Shown here: in pieces, positions 8,440 to 18,105 of the stretch
Layout of the letters: every line of letters begins with the position of its first letter
Position numbering within the stretch: the stretch's first letter is position 1
Source: a virus
Length of the DNA: 36,458 nucleotides
Strand: one strand, 5' to 3'
IMG/VR virus record: IMGVR_UViG_3300039456_000011
Coordinates: 1 to 36,458 of that record
Notes under the pieces: generated by a model
The model's database searches: none
What the model was told of the DNA's origin: nothing
What the model saw: only the letters and a program-made list of their open reading frames with translations
Program-made: the position numbers and the translations under genes

Positions 8440-10405
8440 CGCCAGCTATACAAAGTCAATCAAGCAGGCTAACACCCAAAATAAAGGCTTTACTAATTCA
8501 GTAACGGGTATGTCTCGTGGTTTAACCGCGATACAAGGCCCACTGAATGGCGTTGCAGGCCGTTTTACCGCGTTATCAGGTATCGTTAGTGGCTCAGCGG
8601 TTGGAATTACAGCAGCAGGCGCAGCGTTCGCCGGACTAACGCTACTAATGGGCAAAGCCATTGCCACCGCGTCAGCGTATGAAGTCGAAGCGCTTAAACA
8701 ACAGCAGATATTAGAATCGACGGGTTATGCCGCTGGTTTATCTGCTAAAAGCCTAGAAACGCAAGCGAACGCAGTCGCGCGTAATACTCTGGCCAGCGTT
8801 ACCGGAATCAAAGAAGCTCAGAACGTATTACTCACGTTTAAAACAGTTCAGGGCGAAACTTTTAACGAAGCGATCCGACTATCTCAAGACATGGCCGCCG
8901 TCTTTGGCGGCAGTGCAAAAGACAAAGCCACGCAGTTGGGCAAAGCCCTTGAAGATCCAATACAAGGCATTAACGCGCTGAAACGCTCTGGTGTATCGTT
9001 CACCGTCGAGCAAAAAGAAATGATAAAAACGCTCGACGAAACCGGCAGAAAAGCCGAAGCGCAGCGTTTTATATTAAAAGCACTTCAAGAACAAATCGGC
9101 GGCGCGGCAGGCGCTCAGGCCGGTGGTGTGGCGGGTAGTGTTGACAGCCTGACTCAAAGTTGGGATGAATTCAAACTCGCGCTGGTATCCACTACTGATG
9201 CCGACAGCAAAACAAAAGCATTCCTCGACGGCCTAACCAAACGCCTCGATAAATTAAATAAAATACTGAACCCAGACAAACAAGATCAATTCGACGACCT
9301 CATACGTCAGCGCCTAAAAATAATTGAAAAATTAAAAGGCCTGACCAACGACGACGGAGAGTTTACCGGATTTTTCGCGAAAGACCGATGGTACAACCTG
9401 CAGCGCGACCTAACTGAAGTTAACAAATTATTGGCAGACATGCAGGAAGCCAAAAAAGTCGAAATCATCGAAGAGGGCAAAGCTCAGGCCGGTGGTGAAG
9501 TACAGAAAAAATTAAACGAAACCGTTAAACCAGTCGACCCAGACGCACCAGATAGCTTTTTTGGTATCAAGCCTTCACAAATTGCAGCCGAATTAGCAGC
9601 GATAGAATTGTCGTGGGCGTCACGCATTGACAAAGAATACGCCGCGCATCAAAAGCATCAAGACATGATCGATGCAGCGTTGGCGATGGAGCAAATCAAC
9701 GCCAACAAATGGCAAGAGCTAAGCCTAAATAACTGGCAAGCCTACGAAACCAAGCGCACAGAAATCGCGCAAAAAGAAGCCGAAAAACGACTTAGGCAAG
9801 AAGAAGAAGAGCGCAAAAAAAGCGAAGATGGCCGCCGCCAAAACATAGCGAACCTGACCGGTTTTAACGGAATGATCGTTAACAACCTACGCGACGCAGG
9901 CAAAGAACAAAGCGCGATTTATAAAATCGCGTTTGCGGCCCAAAAAGCCGCTGCGATCCCGTCGATGATCGTCAGTACCGAAGAAGCCAGCACAAGCGCC
10001 CTAGCATTAGCACCCGGCCCGGCTGGTATGGCGATGTCAGCCATTATCAAAGGCCTTGGTTATGCATCAATAGGTATGGTGGCAGGGCAAACCATTGCCG
10101 GTATCGCCCACGGCGGACTCGGATACGTCCCCGAAGAAGCGACTTATTTACTGCAAAAAGGCGAAGGCGTTTTATCGCCAAAACAGAACGTCGCACTAAG
10201 CAACGCCGCTGAACGAATCAACAACGGAAGCGCCAGCCAAATCATCGTCAACATGTACGAAGACAGCAGCAAGGCGGGCAGTGTAGAACGCGAAACCGGC
10301 CCAAATAGTGAAGAAATATTGAACGTATTTGTTGAATCAATTCGCCACGGCGGCCCCGCCGCCGACGAAATAGAACGCCGCTACGGTGTGAGCAGACAAG
10401 CATGA
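8393..10405 (+). CDS. Tail tape measure protein
   Basis: Protein of 670 residues that sets tail length and is ejected with DNA. It starts at GTG, with TGGAGG seven bases upstream. Features in order: Ser/Gly/Ala-rich hydrophobic helices (about 50-90), a region with QDMAAVFGGSAKDKATQLGKALEDPIQGINAL typical of lambda-family tape measures, long charged helices with coiled-coil character (about 330-500), a hydrophobic Ala/Gly stretch, and the ending IAHGGLGYVPEEATYLLQKGEGVLSPKQN seen in many tape measure C-termini. Confidence 0.93.
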   Translation: MSAKVYDLTVRLKGDNASYTKSIKQANTQNKGFTNSVTGMSRGLTAIQGPLNGVAGRFTALSGIVSGSAVGITAAGAAFAGLTLLMGKAIATASAYEVEALKQQQILESTGYAAGLSAKSLETQANAVARNTLASVTGIKEAQNVLLTFKTVQGETFNEAIRLSQDMAAVFGGSAKDKATQLGKALEDPIQGINALKRSGVSFTVEQKEMIKTLDETGRKAEAQRFILKALQEQIGGAAGAQAGGVAGSVDSLTQSWDEFKLALVSTTDADSKTKAFLDGLTKRLDKLNKILNPDKQDQFDDLIRQRLKIIEKLKGLTNDDGEFTGFFAKDRWYNLQRDLTEVNKLLADMQEAKKVEIIEEGKAQAGGEVQKKLNETVKPVDPDAPDSFFGIKPSQIAAELAAIELSWASRIDKEYAAHQKHQDMIDAALAMEQINANKWQELSLNNWQAYETKRTEIAQKEAEKRLRQEEEERKKSEDGRRQNIANLTGFNGMIVNNLRDAGKEQSAIYKIAFAAQKAAAIPSMIVSTEEASTSALALAPGPAGMAMSAIIKGLGYASIGMVAGQTIAGIAHGGLGYVPEEATYLLQKGEGVLSPKQNVALSNAAERINNGSASQIIVNMYEDSSKAGSVERETGPNSEEILNVFVESIRHGGPAADEIERRYGVSRQA

Positions 10406-10866
10406 CAATCGACCTGTATAAATGGCCGCTCGGTCTACCAATGCCGCTACTCAATGGCCAGAACATCGACCACGAAGACGGTGTAAAACGAGAGCCCGCC
10501 GCGTCCGGAAGAGTTCGCGCTATACCGCAATTTAGACGGCCACCGGCTTTTTTACCGATAAAACTACGATTCACATCAGCCGAACGTAAAACGTTTATGG
10601 GTTGGTATATCAGTATTTTAAAAGGCGGTACCGCTTTCTTTACTATGCCGGTTCAGGTTGGTGATGAATTAATTGATCACACTTGCCAGTTTGTTCAAAA
10701 AATAGGCGAGACGCGATCAGGTAATAAGCACGTACTGACCACAAAAATACAGGTGTTTAATTATTACGTCATGCCTGAAGAACATATAACCGCGCTATTA
10801 ATCACCGAACTATCACCAGACCTATTAAACCATTTAGCCCAAGCGACTGAAGACGCGATCAATTAA
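10402..10866 (+). CDS. Minor tail protein, gpM position, function unknown
   Basis: Protein of 154 residues starting four bases before the tape measure stop (ATGA overlap). It has KLRFTSAERKTFMGWYISIL and GGTAFFTMPVQVGDELIDHTCQF, a compact strand-rich fold. It occupies the place of lambda gene M, next to the tape measure, so a role at the tail tip is likely. I recognise no specific family. Confidence 0.62.
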   Translation: MTIDLYKWPLGLPMPLLNGQNIDHEDGVKREPAASGRVRAIPQFRRPPAFLPIKLRFTSAERKTFMGWYISILKGGTAFFTMPVQVGDELIDHTCQFVQKIGETRSGNKHVLTTKIQVFNYYVMPEEHITALLITELSPDLLNHLAQATEDAIN

Positions 10867-10878
10867 GCGAGAAATAAA

Positions 10879-13128
10879 ATGACAGCCACGCCAACGCTTA
10901 CAGACCTTCAAAATTTTAAACGTGACATTGATGACATCGAAGAAATTGTAGCAAGTATTGAAAACACCGACGTACAAACTCGCCTTGGAAAAGTACACAA
11001 AAGCTTAACGGGTCGCATGGAAGATCTGCAAACCAAGCTCGACACCAAAGACGCCAGCGCATCTACAGCGTTAAGCAATATGCAAGCGAGCGTTGCGAAC
11101 AAAGAAGCCACCGCCGAAGCTGATTTGACAACGTACAAAGGGAAGCTTGCTCGCTACGCGGCAATCAATTACACCGGCGATTTTGTCGCCACCACTGCAT
11201 ACGAAGCTAACGACGTATGGAAAAACACTGCTGATGGCTCGTTATGGATTGTGCCCGCGGATTACACCTCAGGCGCAACAGCACAGGCAGACATTGACGG
11301 TAAGTCAGTGCGACCGCATCAGGATCGTGATCGTATTGAGTCAGTCGATACTATTGCCGATTTGCGTTTAGTTGGGAATCGTTACGCGGGCAAAAAAGTA
11401 TTGGTAGGTGGTGCCACGGTTGTTGGTGTTGGCGGTGGCGAATATGTTTGGAAATCTGGAAATTATGCGTCAAAAATATCATTAGACGATGAAGTCGAAT
11501 TTGTAGCTGCTGGCGATGACGACACAGGCGCAACCGGCGCATGGGTTTTAACTGAAAACAAAATGGCAGGCGTAAATAGAATTAGCCAAAAAGACGTTGC
11601 TAGATCAATACTGAACTCTGACCAAACCGCCAATAATTTTTATTTTGATCAAACTACGCCAACAGTATTTAACGTATTTGCGGGAGTGGATAGTTTAACA
11701 GATGGGGCTGGCGGTAATAACGGTCAAGGGACAGACAGTTATTTTAACAGCGTTTCCAATGCACTGATTTCAATTTTTGGAGATGCCGGAAAAGGCTGGA
11801 CATCATTCGATAATAGAGTCGCGGCGCGAGAGGGAATGTCATTTTATAGATCAAACAATCTTTCATATATAAAAACATTACCGAAGGACGAAGCCCCGGC
11901 AATATATTCATTAGATTTTGGCGGACTTCACTCTGATACGGCGGCTATATCTGACACCGGGGTTACAGGTTGGAACGGTAGCGTTAATGACAGAGATTGG
12001 GACACAGCAACTGTATATTTTTTACAACAGCCCGGTGGTGCATCAATTTCTTTCTATCAAAACGGCTCAGGCTCAGTAGACAATATAATCAATACAGATG
12101 GTGCATTGTCATTGCAGTCTGTTGAAATCGCCAAAAATATTGCATTAAATAACGAAATTAAATTCAGGGTGACGACGGCAGGAAAATGTACCGTATTCGG
12201 TGTGTTTTGGAAGCGTAACGTAGACAGTGGGGTTATGTGCTCAAGGTTAGCGTTTGGTGGTTATCAGGCCGCGTATTTTGCGGGACTCGATGATACATTT
12301 CAGGCGCAATGGTTGTCTGAGTTGTTACCAACGCACTATATTTTAAACTCTGGCAGAAATGACGTTGGAAACTATACTCCGGTTGAATTTATAAATAATG
12401 TTCAAACGTATTTAGCAAATTTTCCTTCAAGTACAAAAAAGCTAGTGATGTGTCCTAACGAAAGCTCAACGGATGAAACCAGCGACATTCGGGAATACAG
12501 AAGAAATTTACGTGATTTTGCAAAATCGAACGGGCACGGATTTATAGATAACGCGGTTGTGCTAGGTCGTTATGATGATGCCGTCGCGAATGGCTGGATG
12601 CTAGATGAGACGCACCCAAGTGCCACGGGAAATGGAATTATTGCGTTAAATTTTCTTAAAACGTCAGGGCTGAATCAAACAGCAAAGCCAGAAGTTAAAA
12701 AATATAGAGAGGATCCACAATACAGGGAGTACATCGGCGGCGCTGGAATAGATGCAATAGCACCGGGTGTTGAGTCTCAAATATTAGAAATAAACGCGAA
12801 ACAGAAATCATCACCTTGCGTATTTAAAATAATGGTTGCAGTTAAAAATACTGCAATAACGTCGGTGAGATTAGAGCGTTATACATTCAAAGCTTTTGTC
12901 AACTCTGAAAAAGAATTTGTAAGTATTGGAACGCCAGTTTTAAGTGTTGAGCATGACGACGGTGACATTGGGGATATTGCATTAAATTTATCAGTAGTCA
13001 GTGGCAATTTGATCGTCTCTGTTGCTGCTGATGTTGCGAATACAAGCAATATAGTGCTTGGTATGTCTGTTGAAGCGTTTGCAATATCAGAGATAACAAC
13101 CTCTGGCAACGTATTTGGGTTGGTTTAA
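10879..13128 (+). CDS. Tail fibre with carbohydrate-binding-like modules and an SGNH/GDSL hydrolase domain
   Basis: Protein of 749 residues. Residues 1-90 are helical and heptad-like, suited to trimerise. About 97-135 (INYTGDFVATTAYEANDVWK, SLWIVPADYTSG) is a small aromatic module seen in many tail fibres. About 156-225 (DTIADLRLVG, GGGEYVWKSG, GAWVL) is the head-binding-type motif common in tailspikes. From about 262 an SGNH hydrolase domain carries block I AGVDSLTDG (D271-S272), block III SGRNDVGN (N494) and block V DETHPSATG (D576, H579). The residues after 610 are a beta-rich C-terminal domain. It probably deacetylates or de-esterifies host surface glycans. The codon and base use is more A/T-rich than in the flanking tail genes, which suggests exchange. 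Confidence 0.85.
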   Translation: MTATPTLTDLQNFKRDIDDIEEIVASIENTDVQTRLGKVHKSLTGRMEDLQTKLDTKDASASTALSNMQASVANKEATAEADLTTYKGKLARYAAINYTGDFVATTAYEANDVWKNTADGSLWIVPADYTSGATAQADIDGKSVRPHQDRDRIESVDTIADLRLVGNRYAGKKVLVGGATVVGVGGGEYVWKSGNYASKISLDDEVEFVAAGDDDTGATGAWVLTENKMAGVNRISQKDVARSILNSDQTANNFYFDQTTPTVFNVFAGVDSLTDGAGGNNGQGTDSYFNSVSNALISIFGDAGKGWTSFDNRVAAREGMSFYRSNNLSYIKTLPKDEAPAIYSLDFGGLHSDTAAISDTGVTGWNGSVNDRDWDTATVYFLQQPGGASISFYQNGSGSVDNIINTDGALSLQSVEIAKNIALNNEIKFRVTTAGKCTVFGVFWKRNVDSGVMCSRLAFGGYQAAYFAGLDDTFQAQWLSELLPTHYILNSGRNDVGNYTPVEFINNVQTYLANFPSSTKKLVMCPNESSTDETSDIREYRRNLRDFAKSNGHGFIDNAVVLGRYDDAVANGWMLDETHPSATGNGIIALNFLKTSGLNQTAKPEVKKYREDPQYREYIGGAGIDAIAPGVESQILEINAKQKSSPCVFKIMVAVKNTAITSVRLERYTFKAFVNSEKEFVSIGTPVLSVEHDDGDIGDIALNLSVVSGNLIVSVAADVANTSNIVLGMSVEAFAISEITTSGNVFGLV

Positions 13129-13616
13129 TGTCCACTCACCTGAACCGAATTTGCGCTTCCCGCCCCGGCGACGATGGCCGCTTGTACGTACTCGAACTGA
13201 CATGCGCGGCATGGTCAGAGCCGGTACGTCTTGCGGCCAGCCCTGAAAACGAAACCGTCACCCACGAAAATGGCGACGTGGTGACGTACCAATGGAGCAA
13301 TGTTGTTTTAACATTGCCGTCGCGGGATGTGTCTGGTACCGAAACATTTTCGTTTCAGATTAACGGTGTGACGGATATAGTTTTGCCGCTTATTCGTCAG
13401 GCTCAGGCCACGCGTGAAATCGTTACCGCGACAATCCGAACGTATGCCTACAGCGATTTAACAACGGTACAAGAGCGATTCGATTACGAATCTAAAGCCA
13501 CGGCGGGCACGACGTTTGAAACGTCTATCGCGGCGACATTTCCCGAAATCATTAACAAGCCTTTTCCGAGGTATCGCAACACGCCGGAAAACTCACCCGG
13601 CACGGTTCACATGTGA
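13128..13616 (+). CDS. DUF1833-like minor tail protein (gpL position)
   Basis: Protein of 162 residues with RLYVLELTCAAWSEPVRLAA, VTHENGDVVTYQWSNVVLTLP and DIVLPLIRQAQATREIVTATI, the pattern of DUF1833 phage proteins found just before the NlpC/P60 tail peptidase. By position it corresponds to lambda gpL, a tail-tip hub protein. It overlaps the fibre stop by one base (TAATG). Confidence 0.7.
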   Translation: MSTHLNRICASRPGDDGRLYVLELTCAAWSEPVRLAASPENETVTHENGDVVTYQWSNVVLTLPSRDVSGTETFSFQINGVTDIVLPLIRQAQATREIVTATIRTYAYSDLTTVQERFDYESKATAGTTFETSIAATFPEIINKPFPRYRNTPENSPGTVHM

Positions 13617-14032
13617 TTATTCCTGAATATTTTAAAAAAATTCCGTATGTGGAAGGTGGCCGCGATTTTGTCGGCGCGGACTGTTACGGCGTTTTGCGGT
13701 TGTGGTTGCAATACCGGCAGATTGTCGATTTGCCCGCCTGGGGGAATGTTATTTCCAAGCGCCGCGCGGCGTGTGCAGAGGCCTATGCAACAAGCGCTTC
13801 TGGTTTTGTCTCGGTAAATGAGGCCCGCCAAGACGACGTAATAACGTGTCATAACCGCGCGGGTGATTTGGAACATATCGGCGCGATTATTGAAACCAGT
13901 ACCGGATTAAGTGTTTATCATTCCACCGCCACATCCCGCCGCCCGGTCGTCACGCCGCTTAATGCGTTTAAGCGCCATTACAAAAATACAGAGCTGATTC
14001 GTTATGCCAATTCTGAAAGTATTTACTCGTAA
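13613..14032 (+). CDS. NlpC/P60-family tail-tip peptidase
   Basis: Protein of 139 residues in the place of lambda gpK. The catalytic cysteine lies in FVGADCYGVLRLW (C24) and the histidine in DLEHIGAII (H88), the usual C-H order of NlpC/P60 cysteine peptidases that cleave peptidoglycan peptides during DNA entry. It starts at GTG overlapping the preceding stop (GTGA), and its C-terminus overlaps the TipJ gene by 29 bases. The lambda-type N-terminal JAB domain is absent, which is common. Confidence 0.9.
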   Translation: MIIPEYFKKIPYVEGGRDFVGADCYGVLRLWLQYRQIVDLPAWGNVISKRRAACAEAYATSASGFVSVNEARQDDVITCHNRAGDLEHIGAIIETSTGLSVYHSTATSRRPVVTPLNAFKRHYKNTELIRYANSESIYS

Positions 14033-16556
14033 TATTCACAACGACATCGATCCAGCCCCCGCCGAAATTTGCCACATTCCAGACCGTTACAGCTTTCACC
14101 AGTACCTAACTGAATTTGTGCCCGCGTATACCAGCGAATGTGATTTTTTATTTTCATTGCATGTTAACGGTGAACACTGGGAGCCAATACGCTGGCGCGA
14201 AATTTTGCCGCAAGATGCAATATGTGAGGCTGTTCGCGCGCCGCAAGGTGCCGAGGTTATTATTCCGCTCGTCATCGCCACGCTGTCAGCCGCTTGGTCG
14301 TTTTATCAAATGAGCAAGCTGGAAGTGCCAGACAACTACAACAGCACCGCGCCCACGTCGTCGAGCATTTACGGCGCGAACGCGCAAGCGAACACAGTGC
14401 GTTTAATGTCGCCCACGACCGAGCTTTTTGGCCGTCATTCGATTGTCCCTGATTACCTATCAGCGCCTCACCGTGAGTACATTGCTCAAGAAGAGTGGCT
14501 TCACTTGTTTTTACGGGTGACGGCGGGTGAGTGTGTGCTAAATAATTCTGATATTTTTATTGGTGATACTCAATTAAGCACATTGGGCGCGGATGCCAGT
14601 TTTTCAGTCTTTGCGCCAGGTGCGTCGGTTGTTGGCGAACGCGCGGCAGAGCATTGGTATTCAGTCGATGAAGTAGCAGGCCAAGGCGTCGAGCTAAAAG
14701 GCGCGCTACCTGTTTTTTCATATCAACCGCCGTACACGGAAGGCGATTACACGTATTTATGGGTAGTTCAGCCAGATACAAAACAGTTAAAAATGGGACA
14801 GTACATAGTACAGGAAAGCTCTTTACAGTATGCAGGCACGGTAGACTGGAAATCATTTTTTAATGATGCCGGATACAGCAAAACCAGCTTAATTGGTGTG
14901 GTTCTTTCAATTTGGACCGGGAGCCAATACGAGTATTTTAGATGCGTAGATGATGCGTATACCGCAACGTTTGCGCGTGTGGATTCCACAACGTGGGAAA
15001 TTGATCAAAGCTGGTCAGGCTTTGGCACTGACGGCGATATATTTACCGGGTTTTACAGTATTGTTCAATCTGCAGATGATTGGGGCGATTGGGCGGGCTG
15101 GTTTAATTGCACCCCGCCGGGAAAGACCACGGATAATTTGCGTTTTAACTTTCATTTTCCCCAAGGATTGTGCGAATTAGATAATAAAAATATTCCGCAA
15201 ACCCGCTCGGTAACAGTAACGCTTGAATATCGCGACGGCCCAAGCGGAACGGTATTGACGCGAGATTATGCATTTAGTGAGGGTACACTCAACGCGCGCG
15301 GCTATACCCGTGAATTTTCGGTATCGAATGGCGCATGGCAGGCCCGCGTTAAATTTAAAACGATCACACACAACGCAAGCACGACAAAAGAATTGCTGTA
15401 CTGGAATGGCATGGCGTCTGAATTGCCAACGCGATCCAGTTACCCAGAATTTACGACACTGTCAGTCAGCATTAAAGGCACTCACCGATTAAGCCAGTCA
15501 GCCTCTGATAAGGTGCGCGTTATTCCAACGCGCAAACTGCCAGAGCTGCAATATACCGGCGGTGAATATTCAATGACGGCCCCTGTGGCCACCCGCAACC
15601 CAGTCGCCGCCGCGTTGCATATATTGAGCGAGTCAGATAACCCAGATACGCGCATTGATTTAGCCGAGTTTTATCGGTTACAGGTGCTATTTGATAGCCG
15701 TAATGATTATTTTGACGGCGCGTTTGATCAGTCGACCACATCTTGGCAAGCGCTAAAGCGCGTATTAGCGGTGGGGCGCACGCATCCAATTACCGAAGGC
15801 GGCAAAGTGGTTCCCGTTCGGGACGAATGGCGCGATGATCCGGCGTGGTTTTTCACTGAAGACAACGTGCTAAGTGATTTTGAGTTTAATGCCGAATTGC
15901 CCACCAGCGGGGGCACGGATATCTTTGACGGCGCTGAAGTTGAATACATGAACCCGGACACATGGAAGCCAGACACGATTCTTTGCACATTGCCCGGTGA
16001 AACTGGCCATAATCCTAGCCGTTTGCGCGCCTACGGCGTTACTGACAGAAACAAGGCCTATCAGTATGGCATGGGCAATTTGGCGCGTGACCGGTACAGA
16101 GATTTGATTATAGGTTTTCAAGCCAGCCTTGAAGGCACACGAGTATCGTATTTAGACGCCGCTGAAATCGGTTGGACGATACCAGGCCAAAGTCAGACAG
16201 GTATTGTGCTGGGTAAAGATGGCCTCACCCTGCAGCTTTCAGAGCCGCTGAACTGGAAAGAGGGCGAAACGCACGTTATCAAGATCCGCACCCGAGAAGG
16301 TAAAGTGAGTGATGCCATCGAAGTGACGCAAGGCCAAACCGATCAGTCAGTGATATTAGCGTCAGACGTGTCGTTTGAAATGACACTGACAGGCCGTGAA
16401 GAACCGCCGCTGTTTATGTTCGGAGTGGCTGAAGAAGTGAGCTTAAGAATGTTAATCAAAAAAAGCGCGCTCAGTGGGACCGAACGCGCGAAAGTAACAA
16501 CAATGCTTGATGATGTGCGGGCTTATCAGTATGACGACGCGATAGCGCCATCATAA
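14004..16556 (+). CDS. Host specificity factor TipJ (central tail fibre/tip attachment protein)
   Basis: Protein of 850 residues that forms the central tail tip and contacts the host receptor. The N-terminal 110 residues contain VNGEHWEPIRWREILPQDAICE and a hydrophobic segment EVIIPLVIATLSAAWSF, like the lambda gpI-type region fused to gpJ. Then comes NTVRLMSPTTELFGRHSIVPDYLSAP and later AALHILSE and TDIFDGAEVEYMNPDTW, typical of TipJ-family proteins. It is shorter than lambda gpJ (1132). Its last six bases overlap a convergent minus-strand gene. Confidence 0.9.
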   Translation: MPILKVFTRNIHNDIDPAPAEICHIPDRYSFHQYLTEFVPAYTSECDFLFSLHVNGEHWEPIRWREILPQDAICEAVRAPQGAEVIIPLVIATLSAAWSFYQMSKLEVPDNYNSTAPTSSSIYGANAQANTVRLMSPTTELFGRHSIVPDYLSAPHREYIAQEEWLHLFLRVTAGECVLNNSDIFIGDTQLSTLGADASFSVFAPGASVVGERAAEHWYSVDEVAGQGVELKGALPVFSYQPPYTEGDYTYLWVVQPDTKQLKMGQYIVQESSLQYAGTVDWKSFFNDAGYSKTSLIGVVLSIWTGSQYEYFRCVDDAYTATFARVDSTTWEIDQSWSGFGTDGDIFTGFYSIVQSADDWGDWAGWFNCTPPGKTTDNLRFNFHFPQGLCELDNKNIPQTRSVTVTLEYRDGPSGTVLTRDYAFSEGTLNARGYTREFSVSNGAWQARVKFKTITHNASTTKELLYWNGMASELPTRSSYPEFTTLSVSIKGTHRLSQSASDKVRVIPTRKLPELQYTGGEYSMTAPVATRNPVAAALHILSESDNPDTRIDLAEFYRLQVLFDSRNDYFDGAFDQSTTSWQALKRVLAVGRTHPITEGGKVVPVRDEWRDDPAWFFTEDNVLSDFEFNAELPTSGGTDIFDGAEVEYMNPDTWKPDTILCTLPGETGHNPSRLRAYGVTDRNKAYQYGMGNLARDRYRDLIIGFQASLEGTRVSYLDAAEIGWTIPGQSQTGIVLGKDGLTLQLSEPLNWKEGETHVIKIRTREGKVSDAIEVTQGQTDQSVILASDVSFEMTLTGREEPPLFMFGVAEEVSLRMLIKKSALSGTERAKVTTMLDDVRAYQYDDAIAPS

Positions 16557-16775
16557 CGGCTCGGCTTGAGGCGGCGCGGCATAGATAGTGCCGCTCGCTA
16601 CTTTTTCTGCGAAGTCGTTGGTTTTCCACGCTAAATCCTTCGATCCTTCCCAGCCTTCCGGCTCACCTTCAACAGTACCCCGAACAAACTCCGTGGTTTT
16701 GTGCGTTACTTGTACTGTTACTTCCCCCACCGTGGCGTTGTAAAAAACGACAATACGGTCATCGATATCAAACAT
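16551..16775 (-). CDS. Small unknown protein, third gene of the partition operon
   Basis: Protein of 74 residues (RIVVFYNATVGEVTVQVTHKTTEF, then EGEPEGWEGSKDLAWKTNDF). It has a strong ribosome site, AAGGGGG four bases before the ATG, so it is very likely real. It lies nine bases downstream of the parB-like gene on the same strand and ends inside the TipJ stop. No family recognised. Confidence 0.68.
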   Translation of the reverse strand: MFDIDDRIVVFYNATVGEVTVQVTHKTTEFVRGTVEGEPEGWEGSKDLAWKTNDFAEKVASGTIYAAPPQAEPL

Positions 16776-16784
16776 AAATCCCCC

Positions 16785-17156
16785 TTAATATCTTCCTTTA
16801 AAGTGCAGATCATCGACCATCGAATACAGGCCTTTATCGTCCTGATACTTTCTGAAAAGATCCGTAAGCGCTTCAACGATTAAACGATTCGCTGTGTTTC
16901 GAGAGTTCACAGATTTAGTGTCTACGCACTCTAATAGCTCGTTTAAATCACGTTTAATGGTCAGCGGGATTGTGGTATCCAGCCGCGCCATTTTGTCTTC
17001 AAAGAATTCCTCAACGACGTGAGTTTTAAGCATTGCCTTCGCTTTGTCTAAGTGAGGCCGCGCTCGCTCAGGTGCTGCATTAACAGACAGGCCCGAGTGC
17101 TTTCGCTTGCCTTCCGTGTTTCCAGCCACTGGCTTTTTAGGCTTACCGATATCCAT
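16785..17156 (-). CDS. ParB-like partition partner, likely ribbon-helix-helix centromere-binding protein
   Basis: Protein of 123 residues coupled to ParA by a one-base TAATG overlap, the arrangement of ParF-ParG type cassettes. Residues 1-40 are basic and look disordered (KPKKPVAGNTEGKRKH), as in the flexible ParG tail. The segment ARLDTTIPLTIKRDLNELL reads as the beta strand and first helix of a ribbon-helix-helix domain, followed by RNTANRLIVEALTDLFRKY as the second helix. It would bind the centromere and repress the operon. The octad arrays described at 17868 and elsewhere are its best candidate sites. The family call is by pattern and context, not by a search. Confidence 0.76.
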   Translation of the reverse strand: MDIGKPKKPVAGNTEGKRKHSGLSVNAAPERARPHLDKAKAMLKTHVVEEFFEDKMARLDTTIPLTIKRDLNELLECVDTKSVNSRNTANRLIVEALTDLFRKYQDDKGLYSMVDDLHFKGRY

Positions 17157-17824
17157 TATTTCAACCCCTCAGAAATAGCGATCAATTCTTTCGCGAGCAT
17201 CTTAATTTCATGCCGCGCTTGATTTTGTTCGTCAAGATCAACAACAGAGCCGCCGCCCTCAAAAATCCGCTGATAATCCAGCCGCCGCGTTGTTCTTGAT
17301 TTCAATGTTGGCAGTTCGTACCCCTTCTGAATCATTCCCGCAAACGTTCCAGACTCCTTAGATGTCTTCAGCACCTGAGAAACCATAAAGTACGTTTCAG
17401 GCCGCTTAGCGTCGCGAATTTCGTGTATCTCTTTAATGATGTCGACAATAGTGTCAGTGGCCCATACATCAGCTTGTGTCGGCTGCACTGGTATCACGAC
17501 AATGTCGGCTGACTTAATCGCTTGCACTGTCAGCGCTTGCACTTGGGGCGCACCATCGACTACTACAAAATCACACCCCCGTTTAACGGCTCCAATTTCG
17601 CGGCTAATGTTTGTGCCCATCGATGAAACTCTAAAAAAGCTTTCTTCTTCGCCGCTCACATTAGCCCGCGTTGCGGCCCAATCTAAAGCCGTGCCCTGTG
17701 GATCCATGTTCACCAGTTCGACCGTGTAGCCCATTGAGTCCAGCATAGCCGCCAGATTAATACTGGCCGTGGTTTTGCCGCACCCGCCTTTCTGATTTAA
17801 GAATGAAATCACTGTGCCTTTCAT
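17156..17824 (-). CDS. parA: ParA-family partition ATPase
   Basis: ATPase of 222 residues that moves plasmid copies apart along the nucleoid. The deviant Walker A is QKGGCGKTT (K12 to T19), followed by VNMDPQGTALDWA (Walker A' region) and FVVVDGAPQ (Walker B). There is no N-terminal DNA-binding helix-turn-helix, so it is a short type Ib ParA like ParF. The ATG at 17824 has AAGGGGG about seven bases upstream; a GTG two codons earlier is less likely. Together with telN and repA it shows the prophage is a plasmid. Confidence 0.95.
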   Translation of the reverse strand: MKGTVISFLNQKGGCGKTTASINLAAMLDSMGYTVELVNMDPQGTALDWAATRANVSGEEESFFRVSSMGTNISREIGAVKRGCDFVVVDGAPQVQALTVQAIKSADIVVIPVQPTQADVWATDTIVDIIKEIHEIRDAKRPETYFMVSQVLKTSKESGTFAGMIQKGYELPTLKSRTTRRLDYQRIFEGGGSVVDLDEQNQARHEIKMLAKELIAISEGLK

Positions 17825-17852
17825 ACACACCCCCTTGGTTAATTGTTTTTAC

Positions 17853-17880
17853 TTTATAACACGCTTTCCGGTTTTCCGGA
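17853..17880 (-). promoter_or_regulatory. Candidate parA promoter overlapped by an octad array
   Basis: Read on the minus strand, TATAAA (17858-17853) lies 17 bases after TTCCGG (17881-17876 region), which is a poor -35. The two CCGG boxes of the array fall on the -35 and spacer. A protein bound there would block RNA polymerase, the usual autoregulation of partition operons. Confidence 0.45.
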
Positions 17881-17886
17881 AATACG
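17868..17886. repeat. Octad-box array 1 (two CCGG boxes and one ACGT box), beside parA
   Basis: CCGG at 17868 and 17876, then ACGT at 17884, each separated by four A/T-rich bases, in exact 8-bp register. A further CCGG stands at 17920. See the other arrays at 26391, 28685, 30162, 31524 and 35488. Confidence 0.85.
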
Positions 17887-18105
17887 TAAGACGAAAAAAT
17901 ATATCTTTTTTATCGGTTTCCGGTTGGTTTATTCCTAACCCACTGAAAAATAAAAGAAAAATAAAATAGCTAAATTATCTACGGGATAGCTTCCGCTTTC
18001 TATTCATGCCACTAGCAAGCTGAAGCGCTGGCGAATCCACCTTTAAAAAGAATATCAACCAACAACGGGCAAGCCAAAAAAAGTATACGAGATTAATTGT
18101 ATAAT

